26,667 bases of DNA from Rhodocyclaceae bacterium (GTDB taxonomy: Bacteria > Pseudomonadota > Gammaproteobacteria > Burkholderiales > Rhodocyclaceae). Made by a program: the position numbers and the translations under genes. The stretch covers positions 1-26,667 of the forward strand of contig JAFSWK010000209.1 in assembly GCA_017444505.1 (NCBI GenBank), given 5' to 3'. Below are positions 15,291 through 22,990 of this stretch, piece by piece; position 1 is the first letter of the stretch; each line of letters starts with the position of its first letter. Under the pieces are notes generated by a model that made no database searches, was not told the origin of the DNA, and saw only the letters and a list, made by a program, of their open reading frames with translations.

Positions 15291-16775
15291 ATGATTGACG
15301 CTTCCGTTGCCGAACTGCGCCAGGCGCTGGACGCCCGCAAGGTGTCCGCCACCGAACTGGCGCACCTGTTTTTGAACCGTATCGACGCGCACGATGCGGC
15401 CATCCATGCCTTTATTACCGTCGACCGCGAAGGCGCGCTGGCCGCCGCTGCCGCTGCCGATGAACGGCTGGCGCGCGGCGAGCGTGCGCCGCTGCTGGGC
15501 ATTCCGTTTGCCCATAAAGACATTTTCTGCACCGAGGGCGTGCGCACCACTTGCGGCTCGAAAATGCTGGAAAACTTCATCAGCCCGTATGACGCGCACG
15601 TCGTCACGCTGCTGAAAGAAGCCGGTGCGGTCAGTCTGGGCAAGCTCAATCTCGATGAGTTTGCGATGGGGTCGAGCACCGAAACCTCGTATTTCGGCGC
15701 CACACACAACCCGTGGCGCGCGGGCTACGTGCCGGGCGGCTCGTCTGGCGGCTCGGCGGCGGCGGTCGCGGCGCGTCTCGTGCCGCTGGCCACCGGCACG
15801 GATACCGGCGGTTCGGTGCGCCAGCCTGCTGCGTTTTGCGGCATCACCGGCATCAAGCCCACCTATGGCACGGTCAGCCGTTACGGCATGATTGCCTACG
15901 CTTCGTCCTGCGACCAGGGCGGCGCGTTTGGCGCCAGCGCGCAAGACTGCGCCGCGCTGCTGGAAGCGATGAGCGGCTTTGACGAACGCGATTCCACCAG
16001 CCTGAACCGCCCCGCGCCGCAGTTGCGTGCCGCGCTGGACGCCGCGCCGCAGGATGCCGCCCGCCCGCTGGCCGGTTTGCGACTGGGCGTGCCAGTGGAG
16101 TTTTTCCGCGACGGTCTGCATCCGGATGTCGTCCGCGCGCTTGGTGACGCGCGCCGCCAGTACGAGGCGCTGGGCGCGCAGTGCGTGGAAATTTCGCTGG
16201 AACACGCCGCGCGGCTGGCGATTCCCGCCTATTACGTGCTCGCTTCCGCCGAAGCGTCCAGCAACCTTTCGCGTTACGACGGCGTGCGCTACGGCCACCG
16301 CGCCGCCGACTATGACGATCTGGACAGCATGTATTGCAACAGTCGCTCCGAAGGCTTTGGCGCCGAAGTGCGTCGCCGCATCCTGATTGGCGCCTACGTG
16401 CTCTCGCATGGTTATTACGACGCTTACTACCTGCAAGCGCAGCGCCTGCGTCGCCTGATTGCGCAAGATTTCCGCGCCGCCTTTGAACGCTGCGACCTCA
16501 TTTTTGCCCCCGTCTCGCCCACACCGGCGTGGAAAATCGGCGAAAAGGCTGACGACCCCGTCGCCATGTATCTGGCCGACATTCACACGCTGGCGGTGAA
16601 CCTCGCCGGTCTGCCCGGTCTGTCGCACCCTTGCGGTTTTTCGGAGGAAGGGCTGCCCATCGGGGCGCAGCTTATCGGCCCGCACTTTTCCGAAGTCCGC
16701 CTGCTGGAAGTCGCCCACCGTTTTCAGCAAAACACCGACTGGCACTGCCGCCGTCCCGTTCTTTCCGCCGCCTGA
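15291..16775 (+). CDS. gatA: Asp-tRNA(Asn)/Glu-tRNA(Gln) amidotransferase subunit A
   Basis: 494-residue amidase-signature enzyme that releases ammonia from glutamine to convert mischarged Glu-tRNA(Gln) or Asp-tRNA(Asn) to the correct aminoacyl-tRNA. The catalytic triad is complete: Lys76 (PFAHKDIF), the cis-Ser in VPGGSSGGSAAAVAA (Ser151) and the nucleophile Ser175 in DTGGSVRQPA, all offset by three from the Staphylococcus numbering. The C-terminal GLPIGAQLIGPHFSE is typical of GatA. It is 17 bases after gatC and 12 bases before gatB. Confidence 0.98.
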   Translation: MIDASVAELRQALDARKVSATELAHLFLNRIDAHDAAIHAFITVDREGALAAAAAADERLARGERAPLLGIPFAHKDIFCTEGVRTTCGSKMLENFISPYDAHVVTLLKEAGAVSLGKLNLDEFAMGSSTETSYFGATHNPWRAGYVPGGSSGGSAAAVAARLVPLATGTDTGGSVRQPAAFCGITGIKPTYGTVSRYGMIAYASSCDQGGAFGASAQDCAALLEAMSGFDERDSTSLNRPAPQLRAALDAAPQDAARPLAGLRLGVPVEFFRDGLHPDVVRALGDARRQYEALGAQCVEISLEHAARLAIPAYYVLASAEASSNLSRYDGVRYGHRAADYDDLDSMYCNSRSEGFGAEVRRRILIGAYVLSHGYYDAYYLQAQRLRRLIAQDFRAAFERCDLIFAPVSPTPAWKIGEKADDPVAMYLADIHTLAVNLAGLPGLSHPCGFSEEGLPIGAQLIGPHFSEVRLLEVAHRFQQNTDWHCRRPVLSAA

Positions 16776-16787
16776 GCCTGCATCCAC

Positions 16788-18257
16788 ATGAACCGCACCG
16801 CACAATCCGACTGGGAAGTTGTCATCGGCATCGAGACCCATGTGCAACTCAATACCGCCTCCAAAATCTTTTCCGGCGCGCCGACCACTTTCGGCGCTGA
16901 GCCGAACCGGCAAGCCTGCGCGGTCGACCTGGCGCTGCCCGGCGTGCTGCCGGTGTTGAACCGTGGCGCCGTCGAGCGCGCCATCCGCTTCGGTCTGGGC
17001 ATTGGCGGCGAAGTGGCCGCGCGCAGCATTTTTGCGCGCAAAAACTATTTTTATCCTGACCTGCCCAAAGGTTATCAAATCAGCCAGTTTGAAGCGCCCG
17101 TGGTCATCGGCGGCAGCGTGCGGTTTCGTGTTGGCGAAGGCGAAGCCGCGTATGAAAAAACCGTGCGCCTGACCCGCGCGCATCTGGAAGAAGACGCCGG
17201 CAAAAGTCTGCACGAAGATTTTCAGGGCATGAGCGGCATTGACTTGAACCGCGCCGGCACGCCGCTGCTGGAAATCGTCTCGGAACCCGACATGCGCAGC
17301 GCCGCCGAGGCTGTCGCATACGCCCGCACGTTGCACGCGCTGGTGCGCTGGATTGATATTTGCGACGGCAACTTGCAGGAAGGCTCGTTCCGCTGTGACG
17401 CCAACGTCTCGGTGCGTCGCCGGGGTGATGAACAACTCGGCACCCGCCGCGAAATCAAGAATCTCAACTCCTTCCGCTTCTTGCAGGAAGCCATCGAAGC
17501 GGAAATCCGCTGGCAGATTGAAACGCTGGAAGACGGCGGCCAGGTGCAGCAAGCCACCGTGCTGTTTGATGAAACCGTGGGCGAAGTGCGCGTGATGCGC
17601 ACCAAGGAAGACGCGCACGACTACCGCTATTTCCCCGACCCGGACTTGCTGCCGCTGGAAATTGATGACGACTGGGTCGCCCGCGTGCGCGCTGAGATGC
17701 CCGAACTGCCCGCAGCGATGGCGCAGCGTTTTACCGACGAATACGGCTTGTCGGGCGCGGACGCCAGCGTGCTCACCGCCTCGCGCGAGCAGGCGGCGTA
17801 TTTTCAGGACTGCGTGCAGGCCGCAGGCAGCGCGCTGGCCAAGCCCTGCGCCAACTGGGTGATGGGCGAGCTGGCCGCGCGGCTCAACCGCACCGAAACC
17901 GCCATTGCAGATGCCCCCGTGCGCCCCGTGCAACTGGCCGGACTGGTGCAGCGCATTCAGGACGGCACGATTTCCAACAACACCGGCAAAAAGGTGTTTG
18001 AAGCCCTGTGGAACGGCGAAGGCGCGGATGCCGACGCCATCATCGCCGCCAAGGGCTTGAAGCAGGTTTCGGACGCCGGTGCGATTGAAAAGATGATTGA
18101 CGACGTGCTCGCCGCGAACCAGAAATCGGTCGACGAATTCCGCGCCGGCAAGGAAAAGGCGTTCAACGCCTTGGTCGGCCAGGTAATGAAAGCCAGCCGT
18201 GGCCAGGCCAACCCGGCGCAGGTCAACGAACTGCTGCGCCGCAAACTGGGCGCGTAA
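16788..18257 (+). CDS. gatB: Asp-tRNA(Asn)/Glu-tRNA(Gln) amidotransferase subunit B
   Basis: 489 residues. GatB activates the side-chain carboxylate of the mischarged tRNA and accepts ammonia from GatA. Conserved stretches: GIETHVQL (14-21), KNYFYPDLPKGYQISQ, HLEEDAGKS, DLNRAGTPLLEIVSEPD, and the KNLNSFRF region that interacts with tRNA, followed by DYRYFPDPDL. The C-terminal helical YqeY-like tail ends with NPAQVNELLRRKL. No terminator is evident after the stop; a repeat-rich non-coding region follows. Confidence 0.98.
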   Translation: MNRTAQSDWEVVIGIETHVQLNTASKIFSGAPTTFGAEPNRQACAVDLALPGVLPVLNRGAVERAIRFGLGIGGEVAARSIFARKNYFYPDLPKGYQISQFEAPVVIGGSVRFRVGEGEAAYEKTVRLTRAHLEEDAGKSLHEDFQGMSGIDLNRAGTPLLEIVSEPDMRSAAEAVAYARTLHALVRWIDICDGNLQEGSFRCDANVSVRRRGDEQLGTRREIKNLNSFRFLQEAIEAEIRWQIETLEDGGQVQQATVLFDETVGEVRVMRTKEDAHDYRYFPDPDLLPLEIDDDWVARVRAEMPELPAAMAQRFTDEYGLSGADASVLTASREQAAYFQDCVQAAGSALAKPCANWVMGELAARLNRTETAIADAPVRPVQLAGLVQRIQDGTISNNTGKKVFEALWNGEGADADAIIAAKGLKQVSDAGAIEKMIDDVLAANQKSVDEFRAGKEKAFNALVGQVMKASRGQANPAQVNELLRRKLGA

Positions 18258-18460
18258 GGCACGCAAACCTCACAACGCAACAGGCCGCCCGTTAAGGGCG
18301 ACGACATGGGGACGGTAAAAAATCACCGCCGTCTGTTACGCGCACGCGGCGGGTGCGGCGTGGCATGTTATGGGGGGCGGTGCGTTCACAACCGTTTCGG
18401 GGCGAAAAATTTCTTCCCACGTCGCCGCTCTGCCGTCGGCAGACCGGCTTCCGGCTCGTT

Positions 18461-18483
18461 CAAACAAAGCGATGCTTTGTTTG
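18461..18483. repeat. 10-bp hairpin with GAT loop
   Basis: Perfect 10-bp inverted repeat caaacaaagc / gctttgtttg around GAT. Its flanks (GCCGGAAGCC on one side and GGTAGGGG on the other, minus-strand reading) match those of the hairpin at 2293-2309, and the GGTAGGGG end is shared with the palindromes nearby. Confidence 0.6.
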
Positions 18484-18559
18484 GCCTCGCCCCCTACCGG
18501 ATGGCGTTGCCGCAATCACCGTTTTTTGTGCGCGCGGCGTTTCCGTTAGCACGATGCGG

Positions 18560-18583
18560 TAGGGGCTTGATTTATCAAGCCCA
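18560..18583 (+). repeat. GTAGGGGC palindrome, copy A
   Basis: gtaggggcttgatttatcaag plus ccc: a 9-bp perfect stem gggcttgat / atcaagccc with a TT loop. It is followed by a short spacer and CGGTTGCAG, a tail shared with copy C (CGGTTACAG). Confidence 0.75.
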
Positions 18584-18673
18584 AAACGGTTGCAGGTGCG
18601 CCGTGGCGGATGACGGGGCACAACGGGGGGCGGCGGGGCATGTAATGGGCTGCGGTGATGGGGGATACGCGGC

Positions 18674-18697
18674 GGGCGCGATGAATCGCGCCCCTAC
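18674..18697 (-). repeat. GTAGGGGC palindrome, copy B (inverted)
   Basis: On the minus strand it reads gtaggggcgcgattcatcgc then gccc: stem gggcgcgat / atcgcgccc with a 2-base loop. Relative to copy A the stem TT/AA pair has become GC/GC, a compensatory change that keeps the pairing. Confidence 0.75.
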
Positions 18698-18756
18698 CCG
18701 TTTGGTCATGTCATAACCGTATGTTTTTGTGCGCACAATGCGGGCGGGGGGAACGG

Positions 18757-18782
18757 TAGGGGCAAATAATCATTTGCCCCTA
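18757..18782 (+). repeat. GTAGGGGC palindrome, copy C
   Basis: An 11-bp perfect stem taggggcaaat / atttgccccta with loop AATC, preceded by GG, so the full head is GGTAGGGGC as in copy A. The tail CGGTTACAG follows, again as in copy A with one change. Confidence 0.75.
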
Positions 18783-18879
18783 TGCGGTTACAGAACAAAC
18801 CGCAGCATGTTCCCTGTCAAGTGCCCTCATTGCGATTGTTGCCTGCGGCGCAGCTTCAAGCGTTGATGCGTGGCGGCGT

Positions 18880-19773
18880 TCAGGCGGGGAAGACGCCGGT
18901 GGAGAGGTAGCGGTCGCCCCGGTCGCAGAGGATGGCGACGAGGATGGCGTTTTGCACTTCGCGGGCGACTTCCAGCATGGCGCAGACGGCGCAGCCTGAT
19001 GACACGCCCGCGAAAATGCCTTCTTCGCGCGCCAGACGGCGCGTCATCGCCTCGGCCTCGGCCTGCGTGACGGATACCACGCGGTCGACAAGCTCCGGCT
19101 GGTAGATGGCCGGACGGTATTCTTCCGGCCATTTGCGGATGCCGACAATTGCCGAGCCGTCCGCCGGTTCGCAGCCAATCATCTGTACGGCGCGGTTTTG
19201 TTCTTTCAGATAGCGGCCAATGCCGATGATGGTGCCGGTCGACCCCATGCTGCTGATGACGTGCGTGACGGTGCCTTCGGTCTGCCGCCAGATTTCCGGG
19301 CCGGTGCTCTCGTAGTGCGCCTGCGGGTTGTCGGGGTTGGCGAACTGGTCGAGCATGTGACCTTCGCCGTTTTTCACCATCTGTTCGGCTACGTCGCGCG
19401 CCATTTCCATGCCGCCTTCGCGGGAGGTGAGCACCAGCTCGGCACCGTAGGCGCGCATGGTGCGGCGGCGTTCCATGGAAAGATGTTCCGGCATGACCAG
19501 AATCATGCGGTAGCCGCGCATCGCCGCAGCCATCGCCAGCGCGATGCCGGTGTTGCCGCTGGTCGGTTCAATCAGCGTGTCGCCAGGGCGGATTTCGCCG
19601 CGCGCTTCGGCGCGCTGAATCATCGACAGCGCCGGACGGTCTTTCACCGAACCGGCGGGGTTGCTGCCTTCCAGCTTGGCGAGCAGGGTGTTGTTGTGAC
19701 CGGCGGTGATGCGTTTCAGGCGTACCAGCGGGGTGTTGCCGACGGTGTCGTCCAGGGAAGGAAACTGGGGCAT
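18880..19773 (-). CDS. cysM: Cysteine synthase B (CysM)
   Basis: 297-residue fold-type II PLP enzyme that makes cysteine from O-acetylserine and sulfide or thiosulfate. PLP-binding Lys44 lies in GSVKDRPAL, the substrate loop is PTSGNTGIALAMA, and the phosphate-binding loop is MGSTGTIIGIGRYLKE; the GSTGT form and the MRAYGAELVLT segment fit CysM better than CysK. Near the C-terminus it reads GVSSGCAVCAML and ILCDRGDRYLSTGVF. It follows lapB by 26 bases, part of the lapA-lapB-cysM run that recurs in betaproteobacteria, though rfaE, often between them, is absent. Confidence 0.95.
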   Translation of the reverse strand: MPQFPSLDDTVGNTPLVRLKRITAGHNNTLLAKLEGSNPAGSVKDRPALSMIQRAEARGEIRPGDTLIEPTSGNTGIALAMAAAMRGYRMILVMPEHLSMERRRTMRAYGAELVLTSREGGMEMARDVAEQMVKNGEGHMLDQFANPDNPQAHYESTGPEIWRQTEGTVTHVISSMGSTGTIIGIGRYLKEQNRAVQMIGCEPADGSAIVGIRKWPEEYRPAIYQPELVDRVVSVTQAEAEAMTRRLAREEGIFAGVSSGCAVCAMLEVAREVQNAILVAILCDRGDRYLSTGVFPA

Positions 19774-19799
19774 GGTGGGTCTCGGATGCTAGGCGGGGA

Positions 19800-20978
19800 T
19801 TAGGGTTCGAGGTCAAATTCTTCGGTGCGCCGGGGCGGATAGGTTTCCCAGCCGCCGCAGGCGGGGCAGTGCCACTGAAACTGGCGGGACTTGAAGCCGC
19901 AGGCGTCGCAGCGGTAGCGCACCACGCGGCGCGTGTGTTCGACGATGAGCTGGCGGATGAATTCGATGTCGCCTTGCTGCTCAGGCGGCGCGGCGTTGGA
20001 GGCGGCTTCGAGGAACTTGGACAGGCCAATCAGCGTCGGGTTGCGGCGCAGCTCTTCGCGCACCAGGTCATAACCCGCGCGCGGCCCTTCGGCGGCCAGT
20101 ACGCTGCGAAAGACCTGGTCGAGCAGGTCGATGGACGGCGTGCGGGTGAGCCAGGCGGCAATCAGCGTTTGCCCTTGCGCGGTTTTGCCCTGACGCTCAA
20201 AGGCGGTCATCACGCGCTCGCCTACCAGCGCCAGCGAGGGCGAATCTTGCGCTTCAATGCGTTTCCAGTGTTCGATGGCGGCAAGATCATCGCCTTGCGC
20301 GACGCATACATCGCCCAGCAGGATGCTGGCGCGCACGCAGCGCGGGTTGATGGCGAGCGCCTCTTCCAGCGCGGTGCGCGCGCCGTCCCAGTCGCTGCTT
20401 TCCAGCGCGGCTTGCGCCTGTTCGCAGCAAAACTGCGCCACTTCGCGCCGCCACTGCATACTTTGGTGGTCGGGCAGGGCGGCGGCAATGTCGATGGCTT
20501 TGCGCCAGTCTTTTTCCTGTTGATAGATTTGCAGCAGCGCCTGGGTGGCGCGTTCGGCTTCCGATGGGGTTTCGCGCAGGGTGAGGAAAACCTTTTCGGC
20601 GCGATCCAGCAGCCCGGCTTTCAGATAGTCTTCGCCGAGTGCGGCCAGCGCGGTGACGCGCTCATTGGCGGCCAGGTCGTCGCGTTCGACCAGATTCTGG
20701 TGGATGCGGATGGCGCGCTCGATTTCCCCCCGGCGGCGAAACAGGCTGCCGAGTGCAAAATGCAGTTCGACGGTTTGCGGGTCGATTTCGACCGCTTCCA
20801 GAAAGGCGTCGATGGCTTTGTCGGGCTGTTCGTTGAGCAGGAAGTTCAGCCCGTTCAGGTAGGAACGCGGCAGCGTGCGCGATTCGTGGATGACCTGCCG
20901 GATGTCAATGCGCGCGGCCAGCCAGCCCAGCCCGAAAAACAGCGGCAGCGCCAGCAGCCACCAGACTTCAATTTCCAT
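19800..20978 (-). CDS. lapB: LapB (YciM), LPS assembly regulator with TPR and rubredoxin-like domains
   Basis: 392 residues, nearly the length of the E. coli protein. One N-terminal membrane helix (MEIEVWWLLALPLFFGLGWL), then RTLPRSYLNGLNFLLNEQPD and TPR repeats to about residue 340, and a C-terminal zinc ribbon with Cys357, Cys360, Cys371 and Cys374 (RCDACGF ... HCPACGGW). LapB, in the inner membrane facing the cytoplasm, adjusts LpxC degradation by FtsH and so lipid A synthesis. The ATG at 20978 is preferred to the one at 21002 because it gives the family N-terminus; it overlaps lapA by 11 bases. Confidence 0.96.
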   Translation of the reverse strand: MEIEVWWLLALPLFFGLGWLAARIDIRQVIHESRTLPRSYLNGLNFLLNEQPDKAIDAFLEAVEIDPQTVELHFALGSLFRRRGEIERAIRIHQNLVERDDLAANERVTALAALGEDYLKAGLLDRAEKVFLTLRETPSEAERATQALLQIYQQEKDWRKAIDIAAALPDHQSMQWRREVAQFCCEQAQAALESSDWDGARTALEEALAINPRCVRASILLGDVCVAQGDDLAAIEHWKRIEAQDSPSLALVGERVMTAFERQGKTAQGQTLIAAWLTRTPSIDLLDQVFRSVLAAEGPRAGYDLVREELRRNPTLIGLSKFLEAASNAAPPEQQGDIEFIRQLIVEHTRRVVRYRCDACGFKSRQFQWHCPACGGWETYPPRRTEEFDLEP

Positions 20979-21234
20979 TCGGCAAGGCTTCCTGACGGGC
21001 AATCTGCTTTTTCAGGCGGGCGACTTCGCGCTTGCGCCAGAACAGCGACATGCCGGCGCTGGCCGCGCCAAACAGCGCGCCCACGGCGAAGGTGCAGAAA
21101 ATGACGAAAATCAGCGGCGTGTGCCACTGGATGCCGGAAAAGAAATTGACTTCCACGGACTGCTCGTTTTTCAGCGCAAAGGCCAGCAGCAGCAGAAAAA
21201 GAATGGCGGAGACAATCCACTTGAAGACGCGCAT
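20968..21234 (-). CDS. lapA: LapA (DUF1049) small inner membrane protein
   Basis: 88 residues with two hydrophobic helices (about 4-20 and 42-63), the intervening ALKNEQSVEVNFF typical of DUF1049/LapA, and a basic cytoplasmic end (FWRKREVARLKKQIARQ) that forms a short coiled coil. It works with LapB in LPS assembly. The ATG at 21234 is supported by GGGAG at a 9-base spacing; the open frame to 21315 adds a non-family extension. It is the first gene of lapA-lapB-cysM. Confidence 0.93.
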   Translation of the reverse strand: MRVFKWIVSAILFLLLLAFALKNEQSVEVNFFSGIQWHTPLIFVIFCTFAVGALFGAASAGMSLFWRKREVARLKKQIARQEALPNGN

Positions 21235-21293
21235 GGCGACAGGCTCCCGGTAAATGTGCGGACAGCGCGCGTGCGCGGCGCTGACGGTTCGGG

Positions 21294-21299
21294 ATAATA
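21294..21299 (-). promoter_or_regulatory. Possible -10 box of the lapA-lapB-cysM operon
   Basis: TATTAT on the minus strand, about 60 bases before the lapA ATG and in the 99-base gap after the CYTH-NMO gene. The -35 position (TGCACG at 18-base spacing) is a weak match. Confidence 0.35.
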
Positions 21300-21333
21300 C
21301 CCGCTCGCGCCGCATTCGTGCACGCGGCGTGTT

Positions 21334-22869
21334 TTATGCCTGCGCCAGTTCGTCGCACAAGGTGCGCATGAGCTGCGCGGCATCCATGCGCCGCGCGCGT
21401 GCCGCGCCCGCGCCCGCCCAGTAAGCGGCAAAGCCGTGCTCGCCGTGGCGCAGCGCGGCGGTGTGCAACTGTTTGCCCAGGTCGTAGGAATACGGATAAC
21501 CGGCGTGCGGCGGGCGATTGGGCACGTCGATGCGGGTGTGCCAGTGGTTGAGCAGGGCGCGCGCCGGTCGGCCAGAAATGCTGTCGGTGATTTGCGTGGC
21601 GGGCGCGTCCAGCAGTTTGTTGCGCCACAGCGCGCTGGCACCCGATTCCGGGCAGGGCAGGAAGGCCGTGCCCAGTTGCGCGGCAGCCGCACCCGCGTGC
21701 AGGCAAGCGCGGATGTCTGCGCCGTTCATGATGCCGCCTGCGGCGACGATGGGCAGCGTGGTTTGCCCGGCCAGCAGGCGCACCAGCGCGAGCGTGCTGT
21801 AACCGGGGTCGCGCGCGGGGTCGAACATGCCGCGATGCCCGCCGGCTTCGATGCCTTGCGCAATCAGCACGTCAATGCCCGCTTGCTCGGCCAGCAGGGC
21901 TTCGGAAGGCTGGGTGACGCTGACCATGGTGAGAATGCCGGCGGCTTTGAGCGCGGCAAGCTGCGCGGGCGCGGGCAGGCCGAAGTGAAAACTGACGGCG
22001 GCGGGGCGCTGGCGCAGGGCGAGTTCCAGCAGCGCGGGTTCTTCCAGAAAACTGGCATAGACGGCGTGCAAGCCTTGCGGCGGCAGCGCGCCCAGATGCG
22101 CAAAATGCGGCGCAATGTGGTTTTGCCAGATGCGGATGCGCTCGGCGTCTGGCGTCTCGGGGGTGTGGCAAAAGAAGTTGATTTGGAAAGGACGTTCGGT
22201 GAGCGCGCGGGTGGCGACGATGGCCGCTTGCGCGTCTGCCGCGCAGAGCGCACCCAGCCCCAGCGCGCCCAGCCCGCCCGCATTGGCGACGGCGGCGGCA
22301 AGTTCCGGCGTGCTCGCGCCAGCCATCGGGGCAAGAAAAATCGGCGCGGTAAGTCCGAGGCGCTGGCATAGTCCGGACAAAGGCGCGGCGCGTTGCGCCG
22401 CCGCCCAGGTGCTGTACGGGTGTTTGCTCAGCCAAGCGTTGGTAAAGCGGCTGTCGGCGGTGATTTCTTCGCCCAGCCAGTCGGGGCGGGGAAAGGGCGT
22501 GTTTTCGGCGGGCAGTTCCAGTTCCGCGACGATGAGCGGGGCGTTGGCGCCGAAAAATTCGTCGATTTCAAACAGAAAACCCTCGTGCCGGACGTGATGG
22601 CGCAGTTTTTTCACCTGAAACGCGCACAGCGAGTCGATGATGGCGCGGGCGTCTTCTTTCGGGATGGGGTATTCAAATTCGCTGCGCGTGGCGTGCGTGA
22701 TGAAGCCCTTGATGGTGAGATAGGCCATCTCGCCGATGATGCGCGCGCGGATGGTGCACTCGCGTGCAACGCTGAGATAGCCTTGCTCAATTTGCTGCGG
22801 CGGGGCGGCCTGCGCGCGCCAGTCATCATTTTTCAGCAGGAAGCGGCGTTCGGTTTCGAGTTTGGACAT
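21334..22869 (-). CDS. Fusion protein: CYTH triphosphatase domain + nitronate monooxygenase domain
   Basis: 511 residues in one open frame. Residues 1-155 form a complete CYTH (triphosphate tunnel) domain: ExExR at 5-9 (ETERR, where ExExK is usual), RAR at 41-43, Lys54 in LTIKG, EFE at 64-66, Arg90, EID at 101-103, ELE at 116-118, and the usual end GEEIT...HPYSTW. Such domains hydrolyse inorganic or organic triphosphates with a divalent metal. From about 165 an FMN-dependent nitronate monooxygenase/2-nitropropane dioxygenase barrel follows: APIFLAPMAGAS, AQGIEAGGHRG with the candidate catalytic His345, LPIVAAGGI and AAQLGTAFLPCPES. The junction is about ten residues with no stop codon. I know CYTH-CHAD fusions but not this one. 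The ATG at 22869 gives the CYTH start; the open frame to 22935 is non-family. It is divergent from the YedE-type gene. Confidence 0.88.
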   Translation of the reverse strand: MSKLETERRFLLKNDDWRAQAAPPQQIEQGYLSVARECTIRARIIGEMAYLTIKGFITHATRSEFEYPIPKEDARAIIDSLCAFQVKKLRHHVRHEGFLFEIDEFFGANAPLIVAELELPAENTPFPRPDWLGEEITADSRFTNAWLSKHPYSTWAAAQRAAPLSGLCQRLGLTAPIFLAPMAGASTPELAAAVANAGGLGALGLGALCAADAQAAIVATRALTERPFQINFFCHTPETPDAERIRIWQNHIAPHFAHLGALPPQGLHAVYASFLEEPALLELALRQRPAAVSFHFGLPAPAQLAALKAAGILTMVSVTQPSEALLAEQAGIDVLIAQGIEAGGHRGMFDPARDPGYSTLALVRLLAGQTTLPIVAAGGIMNGADIRACLHAGAAAAQLGTAFLPCPESGASALWRNKLLDAPATQITDSISGRPARALLNHWHTRIDVPNRPPHAGYPYSYDLGKQLHTAALRHGEHGFAAYWAGAGAARARRMDAAQLMRTLCDELAQA

Positions 22870-22950
22870 GATTTGCGGCGTGGTGAGTGAGTGGGCGGGA
22901 TTGTGGCAGATTCGCCGTGTGGCGTGCGCCCGCATGTTTTATCATGGCGC

Positions 22951-22978
22951 AGCCGCAGATGGGCGGCTTTGTTTTTTT
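22951..22978 (+). promoter_or_regulatory. Terminator-like hairpin and T-tract in the yedE leader
   Basis: Stem agccgc / gcggct with 6-base loop, followed by TTGTTTTTTT, directly before the GGAG ribosome binding site (22979-22982) of the next gene. A TATCAT at 22940-22945 could be its -10 box, in which case the hairpin would be the very 5' end of the message. It could be an attenuator, a 5' protecting hairpin, or a terminator for stray upstream transcription. Confidence 0.5.
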
Positions 22979-22990
22979 GGAGTACAAGAG

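Larger units (their letters stand above)
18258..18879. other. Repeat-rich non-coding region between gatB and cysM
   Basis: 622 bases between two convergent genes with no credible protein: the 136-codon open frame at 18306-18716 runs straight through the palindromes and has no recognisable composition. The stretch holds at least three copies of a GTAGGGGC-headed palindrome and one longer hairpin, together with G-rich tracts (for example near 18372 and 18745) unlike the neighbouring genes. It looks like a site of accumulation of short REP-like elements. No tRNA, IS end or origin is visible. Confidence 0.75.

Noticed and set aside
15246..18266. A 1006-codon open frame on the minus strand opposite gatA and gatB
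   Set aside because: It lies wholly antisense to two certain genes and has the composition (Gly, Arg, Val, His, Ala) of a mirror frame caused by GC-rich third positions; no domain is recognisable.
18306..18716. A 136-codon open frame in the gatB-cysM gap
   Set aside because: It reads through several palindromes, has no ribosome binding site and no family resemblance, and its frame is explained by GC-rich repeats.
18258..18879. A CRISPR array or IS remnant in the repeat-rich gap
   Set aside because: The repeats are irregularly spaced, differ inside the stem, and one is inverted; no direct repeat-spacer pattern, no transposase fragment and no target-site duplication were seen.
22862..22990. 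A longer start for the YedE-type protein
   Set aside because: The upstream frame overlaps the start of the divergent gene and lacks family sequence, while the ATG at 22991 has a good ribosome binding site.
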